NCBI GenBank assembly: GCA_026710565.1
Contig: JAPOQV010000496.1
Coordinates: 1-64,000 of the forward strand
Origin: Spirochaetaceae bacterium
GTDB taxonomy: Bacteria > Spirochaetota > Spirochaetia > SZUA-6 > Bin103
Reading direction: 5' to 3'
Length of the DNA stretch: 64,000 bases
Shown here: piece after piece, positions 25,967 through 33,776 of the stretch
Numbering within the stretch: position 1 is the first letter of the stretch
Layout: each line of letters begins with the position of its first letter
Translations under genes and position numbers: made by a program
The notes under the pieces: model-generated
The model's input: only the letters and a program-made list of their open reading frames with translations
Database searches by the model: none
What the model was told of the DNA's origin: nothing

Positions 25967-25989
25967 GTTCGCTCGACGTAACCGCATCG

Positions 25990-26388
25990 TCAATCCTCCG
26001 CGGGCGTCACGGGCGCGTCGCGCTTCTCGGACGTGCCGCTCATCTCCAGTTCGCCTTCGAAAACGGCGCCGTCCGCGACGATAAGCCGCGCCGTCCCGAC
26101 ATCGCCGAACACGCGGGCGGTCGACAGCATCTCGACGCTGTCGGTCGCCTTGATGTCGCCGCGCACGGTGCCGCCGATCACCGCGGACCCCACCTGGATC
26201 TTGGCGCTCACCTGCCCGTCCTCGCCGACCAGGAGCCGCCCGGCGGAGTGGATCTCTCCGTCGAAGGTGCCGTTGATCTGAAGGACGCTGTCGAACCGCA
26301 GCAATCCCTTCATGTGGGTCTCGGGCGACAGTGTGGTCGGTGGCGCGTCCGGGTTGGGCCGCTGCTCCGGCCTCTTGCGTCCGAGCAC
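25990..26388 (-). CDS. Bactofilin
   Basis: A 132-residue bactofilin (DUF583), a beta-helical cytoskeletal polymer-forming protein used in cell shape or envelope localisation. The core (about 28-115) shows the repeating turns GLLRFDSVLQINGTFDGEI, AGRLLVGEDGQVSAKI, AVIGGTVRGDI and RVFGDVGTARLIV. It is flanked by disordered ends. The GTG at 26388 follows the response-regulator stop by 2 nt, so the two are co-transcribed; there is no other envelope gene in the unit. Confidence 0.9.
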   Translation of the reverse strand: MLGRKRPEQRPNPDAPPTTLSPETHMKGLLRFDSVLQINGTFDGEIHSAGRLLVGEDGQVSAKIQVGSAVIGGTVRGDIKATDSVEMLSTARVFGDVGTARLIVADGAVFEGELEMSGTSEKRDAPVTPAED

Positions 26389-26390
26389 GA

Positions 26391-27101
26391 TCAGGACCCC
26401 GTCACGCCCGCGGAGGCGATGCCGGCGAGCCGGCGGTGGAGCTCGTCAAGGGAGAGATCTCCCGCCTTGAGCTCATCGCCCTGCCGTTGCAGGTCGCCGA
26501 TCTCCTGCTCCAGAGCATCGAGCTTCGCGAGGATCGCGCGCGCGTCATCCCTGATCCTGTCGGCAAGTGTCTCCGCGGATGCGGCCTCGGGAGCGTCGAC
26601 CATCCGTAACTGCTGCTCGAGGGGCTTGCGCACATGCTGGGAGAAGAATATCAGTGACTCGTTCAGGGACTCGATCACGCCGATCCGATGCTCGCGCCTG
26701 GTCACCTGCTCCTGCAGATGTCGACGGTGCAGTACCGCGCGCATGCGGGCCAGCACCTCGGTGAAGTTGAATGGCTTGGTGATGTAGTCGTCCACCCCCA
26801 GTTCCAGGCCCTGCACCTTGTCCTCGACGTCGTCGGCCGCCGAGAACATGATGATCGACACGTCCCGGTGCTCGGTGAGCCCGTCATCGTGCTTGATCCT
26901 CCGCGTGACCTCCCAACCGGTCATCCGCGGCATCATGTTGTCCAACAGGATCAGGGCAGGACGGAAGCTCCGCAGCTTTTCCAGCGCCTCCGCCCCGTCA
27001 GAGGCGGTATCCGTGGAGAAGCCGAGCTTCGACAGCATCAGGTCGAAGATCTCGACGTTCGTGGCTTCGTCGTCGACGATCAGGATCTTGTCACCGGTCA
27101 C
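26391..27101 (-). CDS. Response regulator (REC) with C-terminal coiled coil
   Basis: A 236-residue protein. The receiver domain is at 1-125: acidic pair DD in LIVDDE, phospho-Asp in LILLDNMMPRMTGWE, Thr/Ser in IIMFSAADD, and Lys in ITKPFNFTEVLARM. No DNA-binding or enzymatic output domain follows; instead residues ~130-225 are helical and heptad-rich, suggesting a coiled-coil output or dimer. No kinase gene is adjacent. Its pairing with bactofilin (2-nt gap) suggests a link to cell-shape control (inference). The GTG start sits 9 nt behind a promoter. Confidence 0.87.
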   Translation of the reverse strand: MTGDKILIVDDEATNVEIFDLMLSKLGFSTDTASDGAEALEKLRSFRPALILLDNMMPRMTGWEVTRRIKHDDGLTEHRDVSIIMFSAADDVEDKVQGLELGVDDYITKPFNFTEVLARMRAVLHRRHLQEQVTRREHRIGVIESLNESLIFFSQHVRKPLEQQLRMVDAPEAASAETLADRIRDDARAILAKLDALEQEIGDLQRQGDELKAGDLSLDELHRRLAGIASAGVTGS

Positions 27102-27110
27102 GGGAGGATC

Positions 27111-27138
27111 ATCATCCCGTCCGGCCCGTCCCTGTCAA
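27111..27138 (-). promoter_or_regulatory. Promoter of the response regulator-bactofilin unit
   Basis: Minus strand TTGACA (27133-27138), 16 nt, GATGAT (27111-27116), 9 nt before the GTG. It overlaps the 3' end of the upstream lnt. Confidence 0.5.
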
Positions 27139-28802
27139 CGCGCCACACGCGACCGGCGTAGAACGGCTCCGCCCAGGGCGCCCGCGATCAGCAGGAACGC
27201 CGCGGCGGTCAGCGCAACACCAAGCCAGTCGCCGGCGCGGGAATACGGCGTGGTGGCGGCATCGAAGACCGGAACATCGCCGATCAGGGTGCCCTCGACG
27301 AACGGCTCCAGCGTTGCGGTGATCCGCCCGGAGGGCTCGACGATGGCGGTGATGCCGCTGTTTGCCGCGCGCACCACGCTCCTGCGGTTCTCGGTAGCGC
27401 GAAACACGGCCATCGCGAAGTGCTGCATCTCCGCGGGTACGGACTTCGACCAGTAGTCGTTGGTCATGTTGACGATCACCTGCGCGCCGCGGTTGACGAA
27501 CTCGCGGTTCAGGTAGCCGAACGTGTCCTCGAAGCAGATCGGCGTCGAGAAGCGCACCCCGCCGGCGTCGAACACCGTCCACTCCTCGCCCTGTTCCCAG
27601 AAGTGGGTGTCGAAGTCCTCAAGCAGGTCCTTCAGAAACCGGGGTCCCCAGTCCGGGAAGCGCTCGGTGAACGGCACCAGGTGCAGCTTGCGGTAGGTCT
27701 GGACGATCCGGCCGTGCTCGTACAGCAGCGCCGCGTTGTAGTCGATTCGCATCGGCTCCCCGTTCTCGGGCGAAGGCACTCTCTGCCCGTCGTCGTTGCC
27801 GACCACGAACGGCACGGTCTGCTCGTCCAGGAACGCCCGGAGCTGACGGACCAGCTCGTACTTCCGGATCGACTCCTGGTCGCGCGCGCGGTAGCGCGTG
27901 TGCCAGTCGATGCCGGGCACGAACGAGGTCTCGGACCAGATCACGGCATCGGGGTTGCGCGCCAATGCTTGGCGGCTCTGCCGCAGCAGGACGTGCAGGG
28001 AGCGTTCGTAGGCGAGGTACCCGCCCCGCCACGGATCGATGTTCTGCTGAACCAGCGCGACCCGCCACTGAGGACTGGCGCCGTAGTCGGTCGGCAGGGC
28101 CGCGCCGTAGACGACGGCACCCGCGAACAGCAGGGTCCAGACTGCCGGAACAGCCGGCCGCGCGCGCAGAGTCCTGCCCACGCGCCGCCACGCGCCACGC
28201 AGCGGCCGAAGCGTTTCCATCACCTGGGCGACGTAGCTGTTCGCCAACGCCACCAGCAGCGACACGCCCCACACGCCCGCCACCGCCGCGGAGCGTACCA
28301 GCGGGCCGAACAGGTACTGCGTGTAGCCGATGACCCCGTACGAGTACCCCAGGAACCCCTGGGTCTTCAGGTATTCGTAGGCCACCCAGAGCACCGCCTG
28401 CCACAGGGGCGCATGGCGAGGGAAGCGATCGGTGACCAGCTTCAGCGCCGGAAACAGCGCCAGCATGTAGATCGCGTGAACGGCCGGCACGAACAGGAGG
28501 CCCAAGGCGTGAAATTTCGCCAGCCAGTAGTTGAACAGCGCGTAGCTGCCGAATCCGTAGAGAATGCCGTACAGGACCACCCGGCTCCAGGGCGTCCTGC
28601 CGATCACCCAGAACAGCGGCGCCAGCGCCACGAACGCGAGCGGATACCACCCCCAGGTGGACAGCGGATTGGGGAACGAGAGCGCGAACAGCGCCGCGGA
28701 CAACGTCAACGCGGCGACCTCGAAGACGACCCGCCGCCAAGCTGTGCCGGTGGAGCGGTGTGCCGCGCCGGCGGGGATGGCCGACCTTCTCAGATCGGCC
28801 AT
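27135..28802 (-). CDS. lnt: Apolipoprotein N-acyltransferase (copy 2)
   Basis: A 555-residue second Lnt. N-terminal membrane helices are followed by the nitrilase-like domain with VIWSE, TYRKLHLVPF and TPICFED (Cys423), so the Glu-Lys-Cys triad is intact. WVAYEYLKTQGFLGYSYG and VIVNMTNDYWSKS match copy 1 blocks, but identity over the membrane part is low. The ATG at 28802 is chosen (MADLRRSAIP); a start at 28841 would overlap hupB. It follows hupB by 16 nt. Two Lnt paralogues may differ in acyl donor or substrate (inference). Confidence 0.93.
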   Translation of the reverse strand: MADLRRSAIPAGAAHRSTGTAWRRVVFEVAALTLSAALFALSFPNPLSTWGWYPLAFVALAPLFWVIGRTPWSRVVLYGILYGFGSYALFNYWLAKFHALGLLFVPAVHAIYMLALFPALKLVTDRFPRHAPLWQAVLWVAYEYLKTQGFLGYSYGVIGYTQYLFGPLVRSAAVAGVWGVSLLVALANSYVAQVMETLRPLRGAWRRVGRTLRARPAVPAVWTLLFAGAVVYGAALPTDYGASPQWRVALVQQNIDPWRGGYLAYERSLHVLLRQSRQALARNPDAVIWSETSFVPGIDWHTRYRARDQESIRKYELVRQLRAFLDEQTVPFVVGNDDGQRVPSPENGEPMRIDYNAALLYEHGRIVQTYRKLHLVPFTERFPDWGPRFLKDLLEDFDTHFWEQGEEWTVFDAGGVRFSTPICFEDTFGYLNREFVNRGAQVIVNMTNDYWSKSVPAEMQHFAMAVFRATENRRSVVRAANSGITAIVEPSGRITATLEPFVEGTLIGDVPVFDAATTPYSRAGDWLGVALTAAAFLLIAGALGGAVLRRSRVAR

Positions 28803-28818
28803 GGTGAGTGTGGAGGCG

Positions 28819-29172
28819 TCACACCCGGCTGGACCAGGCACGCTCCTTCAACTCGCGTCCCGGGCGGAACGAGGCGACTCCGTGGTTCTCCACCTCGACC
28901 CGTTCGCCGGTGCGCGGATTGCGCGCGACCCGGCCCTTGCGGGGTTTCAACTCGAACGTCCCGAACCCACGCAACTCCACGGCGCGCTGGCCGATGATCC
29001 CGGCCTTCACCTGGTCGAAGAAGAGATCAAGGATGCGATGGATGTTCTTCTTGCTGACCGGCACCTCGGCGTAGATGCTCTCGATGATCTCCGCCTTGGT
29101 CAGTTTCTCTGCCCTGTCCGGTCTCTCAGCGCTGTCCGGTCTCTCAGCGCTGTCCGTCCTCTCAACCGCCAC
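28819..29172 (-). CDS. hupB: HU-family DNA-binding protein with repeat-encoded N-terminus
   Basis: A 117-residue HU/IHF-family nucleoid protein. The HU fold runs from LTKAEIIESIYAEV to LKERA, with the DNA-binding arm block GFGTFELKPRKGRVARNPRTGE. The first ~23 residues (TDSAERPDSAERPDRAEK) are an extra acidic/basic repeat from an 18-bp tandem duplication. The GTG at 29172 has GGAG 8 nt upstream. It lies 29 nt after rpsT on the same strand. The gene symbol is a family-level label. Confidence 0.9.
   Translation of the reverse strand: MAVERTDSAERPDSAERPDRAEKLTKAEIIESIYAEVPVSKKNIHRILDLFFDQVKAGIIGQRAVELRGFGTFELKPRKGRVARNPRTGERVEVENHGVASFRPGRELKERAWSSRV
29114..29167 (+). repeat. 18-bp tandem repeat x3 at hupB 5' end
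   Basis: Two identical copies of ctgtccggtctctcagcg and a diverged third (ctgtccgtcctctcaacc). They encode the repeated (D)SAERP peptide before the HU fold. Confidence 0.88.
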
Positions 29173-29201
29173 CAGATTGCTCCTTGTGGCCCCGTACGTC
29201 T

Positions 29202-29471
29202 CTAGGTCGCCGCGAACTGCCGCCGCAGGCGGCCCGCAAGGCGACGCTTGTAACGCGCGGCCGTGCGCCGGTGCACGACGCCCTTCGAAGCGGCCTTGTC
29301 CACCGCGCGCACGGCATGGCCAAGCCGCTCGGCGGCTTCGGACTCTTCCCCATCAAGGGAATCGACGAAAGATCGAATCGCCGTACGCATGTGGCTGCGC
29401 ACGGACCGGTTGCGCAACCGGCGCATACTGTTCTGGCGCTGGCGTTTGGCAGCGGAGAGTTTCGCGGGCAT
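29202..29471 (-). CDS. rpsT: 30S ribosomal protein S20
   Basis: An 89-residue, basic, all-helical S20: MPAKLSAAKRQRQNSMRRLRNRSVRS, then AVDKAASKGVVHRRTAARYKRRLAGRL, the conserved C-terminal helix. A strong promoter ends 8 nt before the ATG, predicting a leaderless transcript. It is followed by hupB and lnt on the same strand. Confidence 0.95.
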   Translation of the reverse strand: MPAKLSAAKRQRQNSMRRLRNRSVRSHMRTAIRSFVDSLDGEESEAAERLGHAVRAVDKAASKGVVHRRTAARYKRRLAGRLRRQFAAT

Positions 29472-29479
29472 CGCCAGCC

Positions 29480-29509
29480 AACCTACCAGTGCGGCGAAGC
29501 GATCGTCAA
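29480..29509 (-). promoter_or_regulatory. rpsT promoter
   Basis: Minus strand TTGACG (29504-29509), 18 nt, TAGGTT (29480-29485), 8 nt before the rpsT ATG. Confidence 0.65.
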
Positions 29510-29522
29510 GACGCAGGGCCGA

Positions 29523-30749
29523 TCACGACGTGCCGATCACGAATCGATGGTGCCGCTTCTTGCCGGCGCGCACGATGAGCTGTCCGTCCGTCACGTCCGC
29601 CGCGGCTACCGCCCGGTCCATGTCACTCCACTGCCGTTCGTTGAGGTAGGCGCCGCCTTGCGCGATCAGCCGGCGGGCTTCCGAACGGCTGGAAGCGAGT
29701 CCGCCCCGCACCAGCAACTCGACCAGCGTGATGCCGCCCCCCATCTCCGCCGCGTCCAGCGGCGAGCTCGGTATCGCGCCGCTGTCGCTTCCGCCGCCTG
29801 CGAACAGCGCGAGGCTGGCCTGGCGCGCGCGCTCGGCCTCTTCGGCGCCGTGCACGAGCGTGGTCAGCTCCATCGCCAGCCGCTCCTTGGCCGCGACCAG
29901 AGCCCGGTCGCGCAGGCTGCCCAGCTCCTCCACCTCGGCGTCCGGCAACAGCGTCAGCATCGCCAGCAGCTTGCCGACGTCCGCGTCGGGGACGTTGATC
30001 CAGTACTGGTAGAACCGGTACGGCGCGACCCGCTCCGGGTCCAGGAACAGCGCGCCCGCCGCCGTCTTGCCCATCTTCTTGCCGTCCGCGGTCGTCACCA
30101 GCGGCCAGGTCAACGCGTGCGCCTCGGCCTTCTCCACGCGGCGGATCAGGTCGACGCCGGCCAGGATGTTCGCCCACTGGTCGTCGCCGCCGATCTGCAG
30201 CAGGCATCCGTGGCGGCGGTGCAGCACCAGGAAGTCGTACGCCTGCAGCAGCAGGTAGTTGAACTCCAGGAAGGAGAGGCCGGTCTCCAGGCGGCGGCGG
30301 TAGGTCTCGAAGCTGAGCATCCGGTTCACGGAGAAGCGGGGGCCGATCTCGCGCAGGAATTCCAGGTAGCCAAGCTCGGCCAGCCACGCGGCGTTGTCGA
30401 CCACGATGGTACGGCGGAGATCGATGATGCGGCCCCCCTGCCGCTGCATCAGCTCGGCGTTGCGGGCGACGGTCTCGACCGGCAGCAGCGGCCGCATGTC
30501 GTCCTTGTCGCTCGGATCACCCACGCGGGCGGTGGCGCCGCCGATCAGCAGTACCGGTTGATGGCCGGCGCGCTGCAGGTGCGCCATGGCAAGCAGACCG
30601 ACCAGGTGGCCGGCGTGCAGGCTGGGCCCGGTGGGGTCGATGCCGAGATAGAAGGTGACCGGCTGGCGCTCCAGCAAACCCGAGAGCGCCGCGGCATCGG
30701 TCGTCTGCTTGATCAGGCCGCGCCGGGTCAGGGTGGCCAGCACGTCCAT
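29523..30749 (-). CDS. tyrS: Tyrosyl-tRNA synthetase
   Basis: A 408-residue class I TyrRS. The HIGH equivalent is LHAGHL in GIDPTGPSLHAGHL and the KMSKS equivalent is GKKMGKT. The tyrosine-binding block LLLQAYDFLVLHRRHGCLLQIGGDDQWANI is present. A C-terminal S4 domain (LVRGGLASSRSEARRLIAQGGAYLN) binds tRNA. The stop is 51 nt before rpsT. Its ATG overlaps the glyS stop by one base (TGATG). Confidence 0.96.
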   Translation of the reverse strand: MDVLATLTRRGLIKQTTDAAALSGLLERQPVTFYLGIDPTGPSLHAGHLVGLLAMAHLQRAGHQPVLLIGGATARVGDPSDKDDMRPLLPVETVARNAELMQRQGGRIIDLRRTIVVDNAAWLAELGYLEFLREIGPRFSVNRMLSFETYRRRLETGLSFLEFNYLLLQAYDFLVLHRRHGCLLQIGGDDQWANILAGVDLIRRVEKAEAHALTWPLVTTADGKKMGKTAAGALFLDPERVAPYRFYQYWINVPDADVGKLLAMLTLLPDAEVEELGSLRDRALVAAKERLAMELTTLVHGAEEAERARQASLALFAGGGSDSGAIPSSPLDAAEMGGGITLVELLVRGGLASSRSEARRLIAQGGAYLNERQWSDMDRAVAAADVTDGQLIVRAGKKRHHRFVIGTS

Positions 30750-32128
30750 CAGGAGCCTGCCGTCCGCGAGTCGCGGGCCGTCCGCGAGTAGCCGGCCGTC
30801 AACTCGGCGAGCTGCCCGCGCAGCGCGTCGCGATGGACGCGGATCTGGTCCATCGAGTCGCGCAGCCGCACGGTCACCGTCCCGTCGTCCCTGCTCTGGT
30901 GGTCGACCGTGACGCAGTACGGCGTCCCGATCTCGTCCTGGCGGCGGTAGCGCCTGCCGATGGCGCCGCCCTGATCGTAGAAGATGTCATGGTCGGCGCG
31001 CAGGTCGGCGGCCACCGCGCGGGCCAGCTCGGCCAGCCCGTCCTTCTTGAACAGCGGGAACACCGCCACCGTGATCGGAGCGATCGCCGGGTGGAAGCGG
31101 AGCACCGTGCGCTTCTCCCCTTCCACCTCGTCCTCGTCATGGGCGTCGGCCAGCACCGCCAGCACGGTGCGGGTCAGCCCCACCGCGGTCTCGATCACGT
31201 ACGGGACGAACCGCTCGCCCTGCACGCCCCCGGAGCTGCCGTCGTCGAGGTAGGTCAGGTCCTTGCCCGACAGCTCGGAGTGCCTGCGCAGGTCGAAATC
31301 GGTGCGGTTGTGGATCCCTTCCAGCTCCTGCCACCCCATCGGAAAGTCGTACTCGATGTCCACGGCGACCTTGGCGTAGTGGGCGATCTCGTCCGGTCCG
31401 TGCGGGCGCAGCCGCAGCCGGGAAGGCTCGATGCCCAGGTCGGTGTAGTAGCCGAAGCGCGCCTCGCGCCAGTGCTCGAACCAGCGCTCGTCCTGGTCGG
31501 GATGCACGAAGAACTGCATCTCCATCTGCTCGAACTCGCAGGTGCGGAAGATGAAGCTCTTGGTGGTGATCTCGTTGCGGAACGCCTTGCCGACCTGGGC
31601 GATCCCGAACGGCACCTTGACGCGTCCCGACTGCACCACGTTCTTGAAGTTGACGTACGCGCCCTGCGCCGTCTCCGGGCGCAGGTAGACGTCGGCGCCG
31701 CCGTCCTCCACCGGTCCCAGCGTGGTGCGCATCATCATGTTGAACTGGCGCGCCTCGGTAAGCTCCGATCGCCCACACTGCGGGCAGCGGCCGGCTGGAT
31801 CCTCGAGGTGATCGGCGCGAAAGCGCGCCTTGCAGTTGCGGCAGTCCACCAGCGGATCGTTGAAGGCGCTGGTGTGCCCGGAGGCCTCCCACACGCGCGG
31901 GTGCATGAGGATGGCGGCGTCCAGGCCGACGACCGGCATCTCGCCGCGTGTCATGGTCCGCCACCAGCGGTCGCGGAGGTTGTTCTTGAGCTGCACGCCG
32001 AGCGGTCCGTAGTCCCACGCGGAGGCAAGGCCGCCGTAGATGTCGCTCGACGGGTAGACGACCCCCCGCCGCTTGCAGAGCGATACCAGTTGGTCCAGTC
32101 CAGGTCGATCGAGTGTCGTGCGCGTCAT
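30749..32128 (-). CDS. glyS: Glycyl-tRNA synthetase, single-chain (alpha2) type
   Basis: A 459-residue class II GlyRS of the one-chain type, as in archaea, actinobacteria and spirochaetes, not the bacterial alpha/beta type. Blocks seen are VYPSSDIYGGLASAWDYGPLGVQLKNN, zinc-like CRNCKARF...CPQCG, RPETAQGAYVNFKN, FRNEITTKSFIFRTCEFEQME, and the C-terminal anticodon domain. The C-terminus (RTARDSRTAGS) is encoded by an 18-bp tandem duplication. It is 24 nt downstream of gltX and overlaps tyrS. Confidence 0.95.
   Translation of the reverse strand: MTRTTLDRPGLDQLVSLCKRRGVVYPSSDIYGGLASAWDYGPLGVQLKNNLRDRWWRTMTRGEMPVVGLDAAILMHPRVWEASGHTSAFNDPLVDCRNCKARFRADHLEDPAGRCPQCGRSELTEARQFNMMMRTTLGPVEDGGADVYLRPETAQGAYVNFKNVVQSGRVKVPFGIAQVGKAFRNEITTKSFIFRTCEFEQMEMQFFVHPDQDERWFEHWREARFGYYTDLGIEPSRLRLRPHGPDEIAHYAKVAVDIEYDFPMGWQELEGIHNRTDFDLRRHSELSGKDLTYLDDGSSGGVQGERFVPYVIETAVGLTRTVLAVLADAHDEDEVEGEKRTVLRFHPAIAPITVAVFPLFKKDGLAELARAVAADLRADHDIFYDQGGAIGRRYRRQDEIGTPYCVTVDHQSRDDGTVTVRLRDSMDQIRVHRDALRGQLAELTAGYSRTARDSRTAGS
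30759..30794 (+). repeat. 18-bp tandem duplication at glyS 3' end
   Basis: gccgtccgcgagtcgcgg followed by gccgtccgcgagtagccg, with a decaying third copy. It encodes the repeated (S)RTARDSRTA end of GlyRS. Confidence 0.78.
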
Positions 32129-32136
32129 GTTCCTTC

Positions 32137-32162
32137 CTGTTACGCGTCCCTGTTACGCGTCG
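32137..32162 (+). repeat. 13-bp duplication spanning the gltX stop codon
   Basis: ctgttacgcgtcc (32137-32149) and ctgttacgcgtcg (32150-32162). The downstream-most copy supplies the gltX TAA; the other is a spare copy in the gltX-glyS spacer. Confidence 0.75.
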
Positions 32163-33598
32163 GGCGCTTGCTCGGCCAGCTTGACGATGGCCGTCCGCAG
32201 CCGGTCCCGGCAGGTCTCCGCGCCCAGGATCCGCATGCTTCCGAACAGCGGCGGCGAAACCCGCGCGCCGGTGATCGCAACCCGCACCGGCATCATCAGG
32301 TCACCGAACTTGACGCCGAGCTCATCGGCAGCGGTGCGGAACACCTGCTCGGCGGCCTCTTCGTCCGGGCCGCACGCGGTGTCGACCAGGTCGAGCGACC
32401 GTTCCAACACCCGCGCGGTCCGCGCGCCGTCGAGCCGTTTCGGCACCAGCGCGCCGCCATCGTAGTCCAGTTCGGCGGCGAACAGAAACCCGGCCATGGG
32501 TATCGTGTCGCCGAGCACGGTCAGCCGCTCCCGGACCAGGTCGGCGACCGGCTGGGCCACCCCTTGCGGGTCGGCCGCGCCGGCCTTGGCGAGCCACGGC
32601 GCCAGCCGCCCGGACAGCTCTTCGGGCGGCAGCGCGCGGATGTAGGTGCCGTTCATCCAGCGCAGCTTGTCGGCGTCGAAGATCGCCGGTGAGGCATGCA
32701 ACCGCTCCAGGCTGAACGACCGTTCCAGCTCCGGCAGGCTGAACAGCTCCCGCTCCCCGTCCAGCGACCAGCCGAGCAGGGCCATGTAGTTCACCAGCGC
32801 CTCCGGCAGGTAGCCCTGGTCGCGGAACTCGGCGACGCTCATCGATCCGTGGCGCTTGCTCAGCTTCTTCCCGTCGGGTCCGTTGACGACCGGAAGGTGG
32901 GCGTAGAGCGGCGGCTTCCACCCGCACGCCTGGAAGATCAGCACGTGCAGCGGGGCCGAGGAGACCCACTCCTGAGCACGCAGGACGTGGCTGACGCGCA
33001 TGTCGTGGTCGTCGGTGATGGCCGCAAGGTGGTAGGTGGGATAGCCGTCGGACTTCAGCAGCACCGGATCGGGATTGATGTCGCTGTTGCGGCGCTCGAT
33101 CGGCCCCAGCAGGCGGTCCTCATAGCGGGTTGCGCCGTCCAGAGGCACCTTGAACCGGACGACCGACGGCTCGCCTCGCTCCTCGTGTTGCCGGCGCTCG
33201 TCCGCCGAAAGGTTCCGGCAGCGGCGGTCGTACCCGCCGCCGGACCCGCGCACCCGCTGCAGGCGCTCAGGGTCGCAATAGCAGCGATAGGCGCGGCCGG
33301 TCTCCACCAGCCGCGCGGCCACGGCGCGGTGGCGCTCGACGCGTTCCGACTGCACGTACGGGCCGTGCGGTCCACCCACGGACGGCCCCTCGTCCCAGCG
33401 CAGTCCCAGCCAGCCGAGGGTGTCGTAGATGTCTTCCAGCGCGGCCGGATCGAACCGCGCGCGATCGGTGTCCTCGATGCGCAGGATGAAGGTCCCGCCG
33501 GCCGAACGCGCCAGCAGGTAGGCGAACAGGGCGGTGCGAGCTCCGCCGATGTGGTGCAGCCCCGTGGGCGAAGGGGCGTAACGGACGCGAAGTGACAT
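32153..33598 (-). CDS. gltX: Glutamyl-tRNA synthetase
   Basis: A 481-residue class I GluRS. The HIGH block is APSPTGLHHIGGARTALF and the KMSKS equivalent is KKLSKRHG. FILRIEDTDRAR and the C-terminal helical anticodon-binding cage are present. It is first gene of the cluster gltX-glyS-tyrS. It starts at an ATG (33598) with GGAAG 6 nt upstream and is served by two tandem promoters. It also supplies Glu-tRNA for the transamidation route if GlnRS is absent; this cannot be judged here. Confidence 0.96.
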   Translation of the reverse strand: MSLRVRYAPSPTGLHHIGGARTALFAYLLARSAGGTFILRIEDTDRARFDPAALEDIYDTLGWLGLRWDEGPSVGGPHGPYVQSERVERHRAVAARLVETGRAYRCYCDPERLQRVRGSGGGYDRRCRNLSADERRQHEERGEPSVVRFKVPLDGATRYEDRLLGPIERRNSDINPDPVLLKSDGYPTYHLAAITDDHDMRVSHVLRAQEWVSSAPLHVLIFQACGWKPPLYAHLPVVNGPDGKKLSKRHGSMSVAEFRDQGYLPEALVNYMALLGWSLDGERELFSLPELERSFSLERLHASPAIFDADKLRWMNGTYIRALPPEELSGRLAPWLAKAGAADPQGVAQPVADLVRERLTVLGDTIPMAGFLFAAELDYDGGALVPKRLDGARTARVLERSLDLVDTACGPDEEAAEQVFRTAADELGVKFGDLMMPVRVAITGARVSPPLFGSMRILGAETCRDRLRTAIVKLAEQAPDA

Positions 33599-33619
33599 TG
33601 GCTGCTTCCGGTGGACGGC

Positions 33620-33648
33620 ACAGTAGGGTCGGCCCGGTACGGCGTCAA
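33620..33648 (-). promoter_or_regulatory. gltX proximal promoter
   Basis: Minus strand TTGACG (33643-33648), 17 nt, TACTGT (33620-33625). The leader to the gltX ATG is about 15 nt. Confidence 0.6.
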
Positions 33649-33678
33649 ACGCCCCGGCCGCAACTCAACCGAACGGGC

Positions 33679-33707
33679 ACCATAGGGGCGGCCCGCGACC
33701 GCGTCAA
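33679..33707 (-). promoter_or_regulatory. gltX distal promoter
   Basis: Minus strand TTGACG (33702-33707), 17 nt, TATGGT (33679-33684). It lies 59 nt upstream of the proximal promoter, and about 37 bases around the two are similar, suggesting a duplicated promoter. Confidence 0.6.
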
Positions 33708-33739
33708 ACGGCGCGCCGGGGTGGCAGGAGGGACATCGC

Positions 33740-33769
33740 TTGCACGGTGCTCCGGACGCCCCATAGACT
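33740..33769 (+). promoter_or_regulatory. bioY promoter
   Basis: TTGCAC (33740-33745), 18 nt, TAGACT (33764-33769), 7 nt before the bioY ATG. It is divergent from the gltX promoters. Confidence 0.5.
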
Positions 33770-33776
33770 CCCGGCG

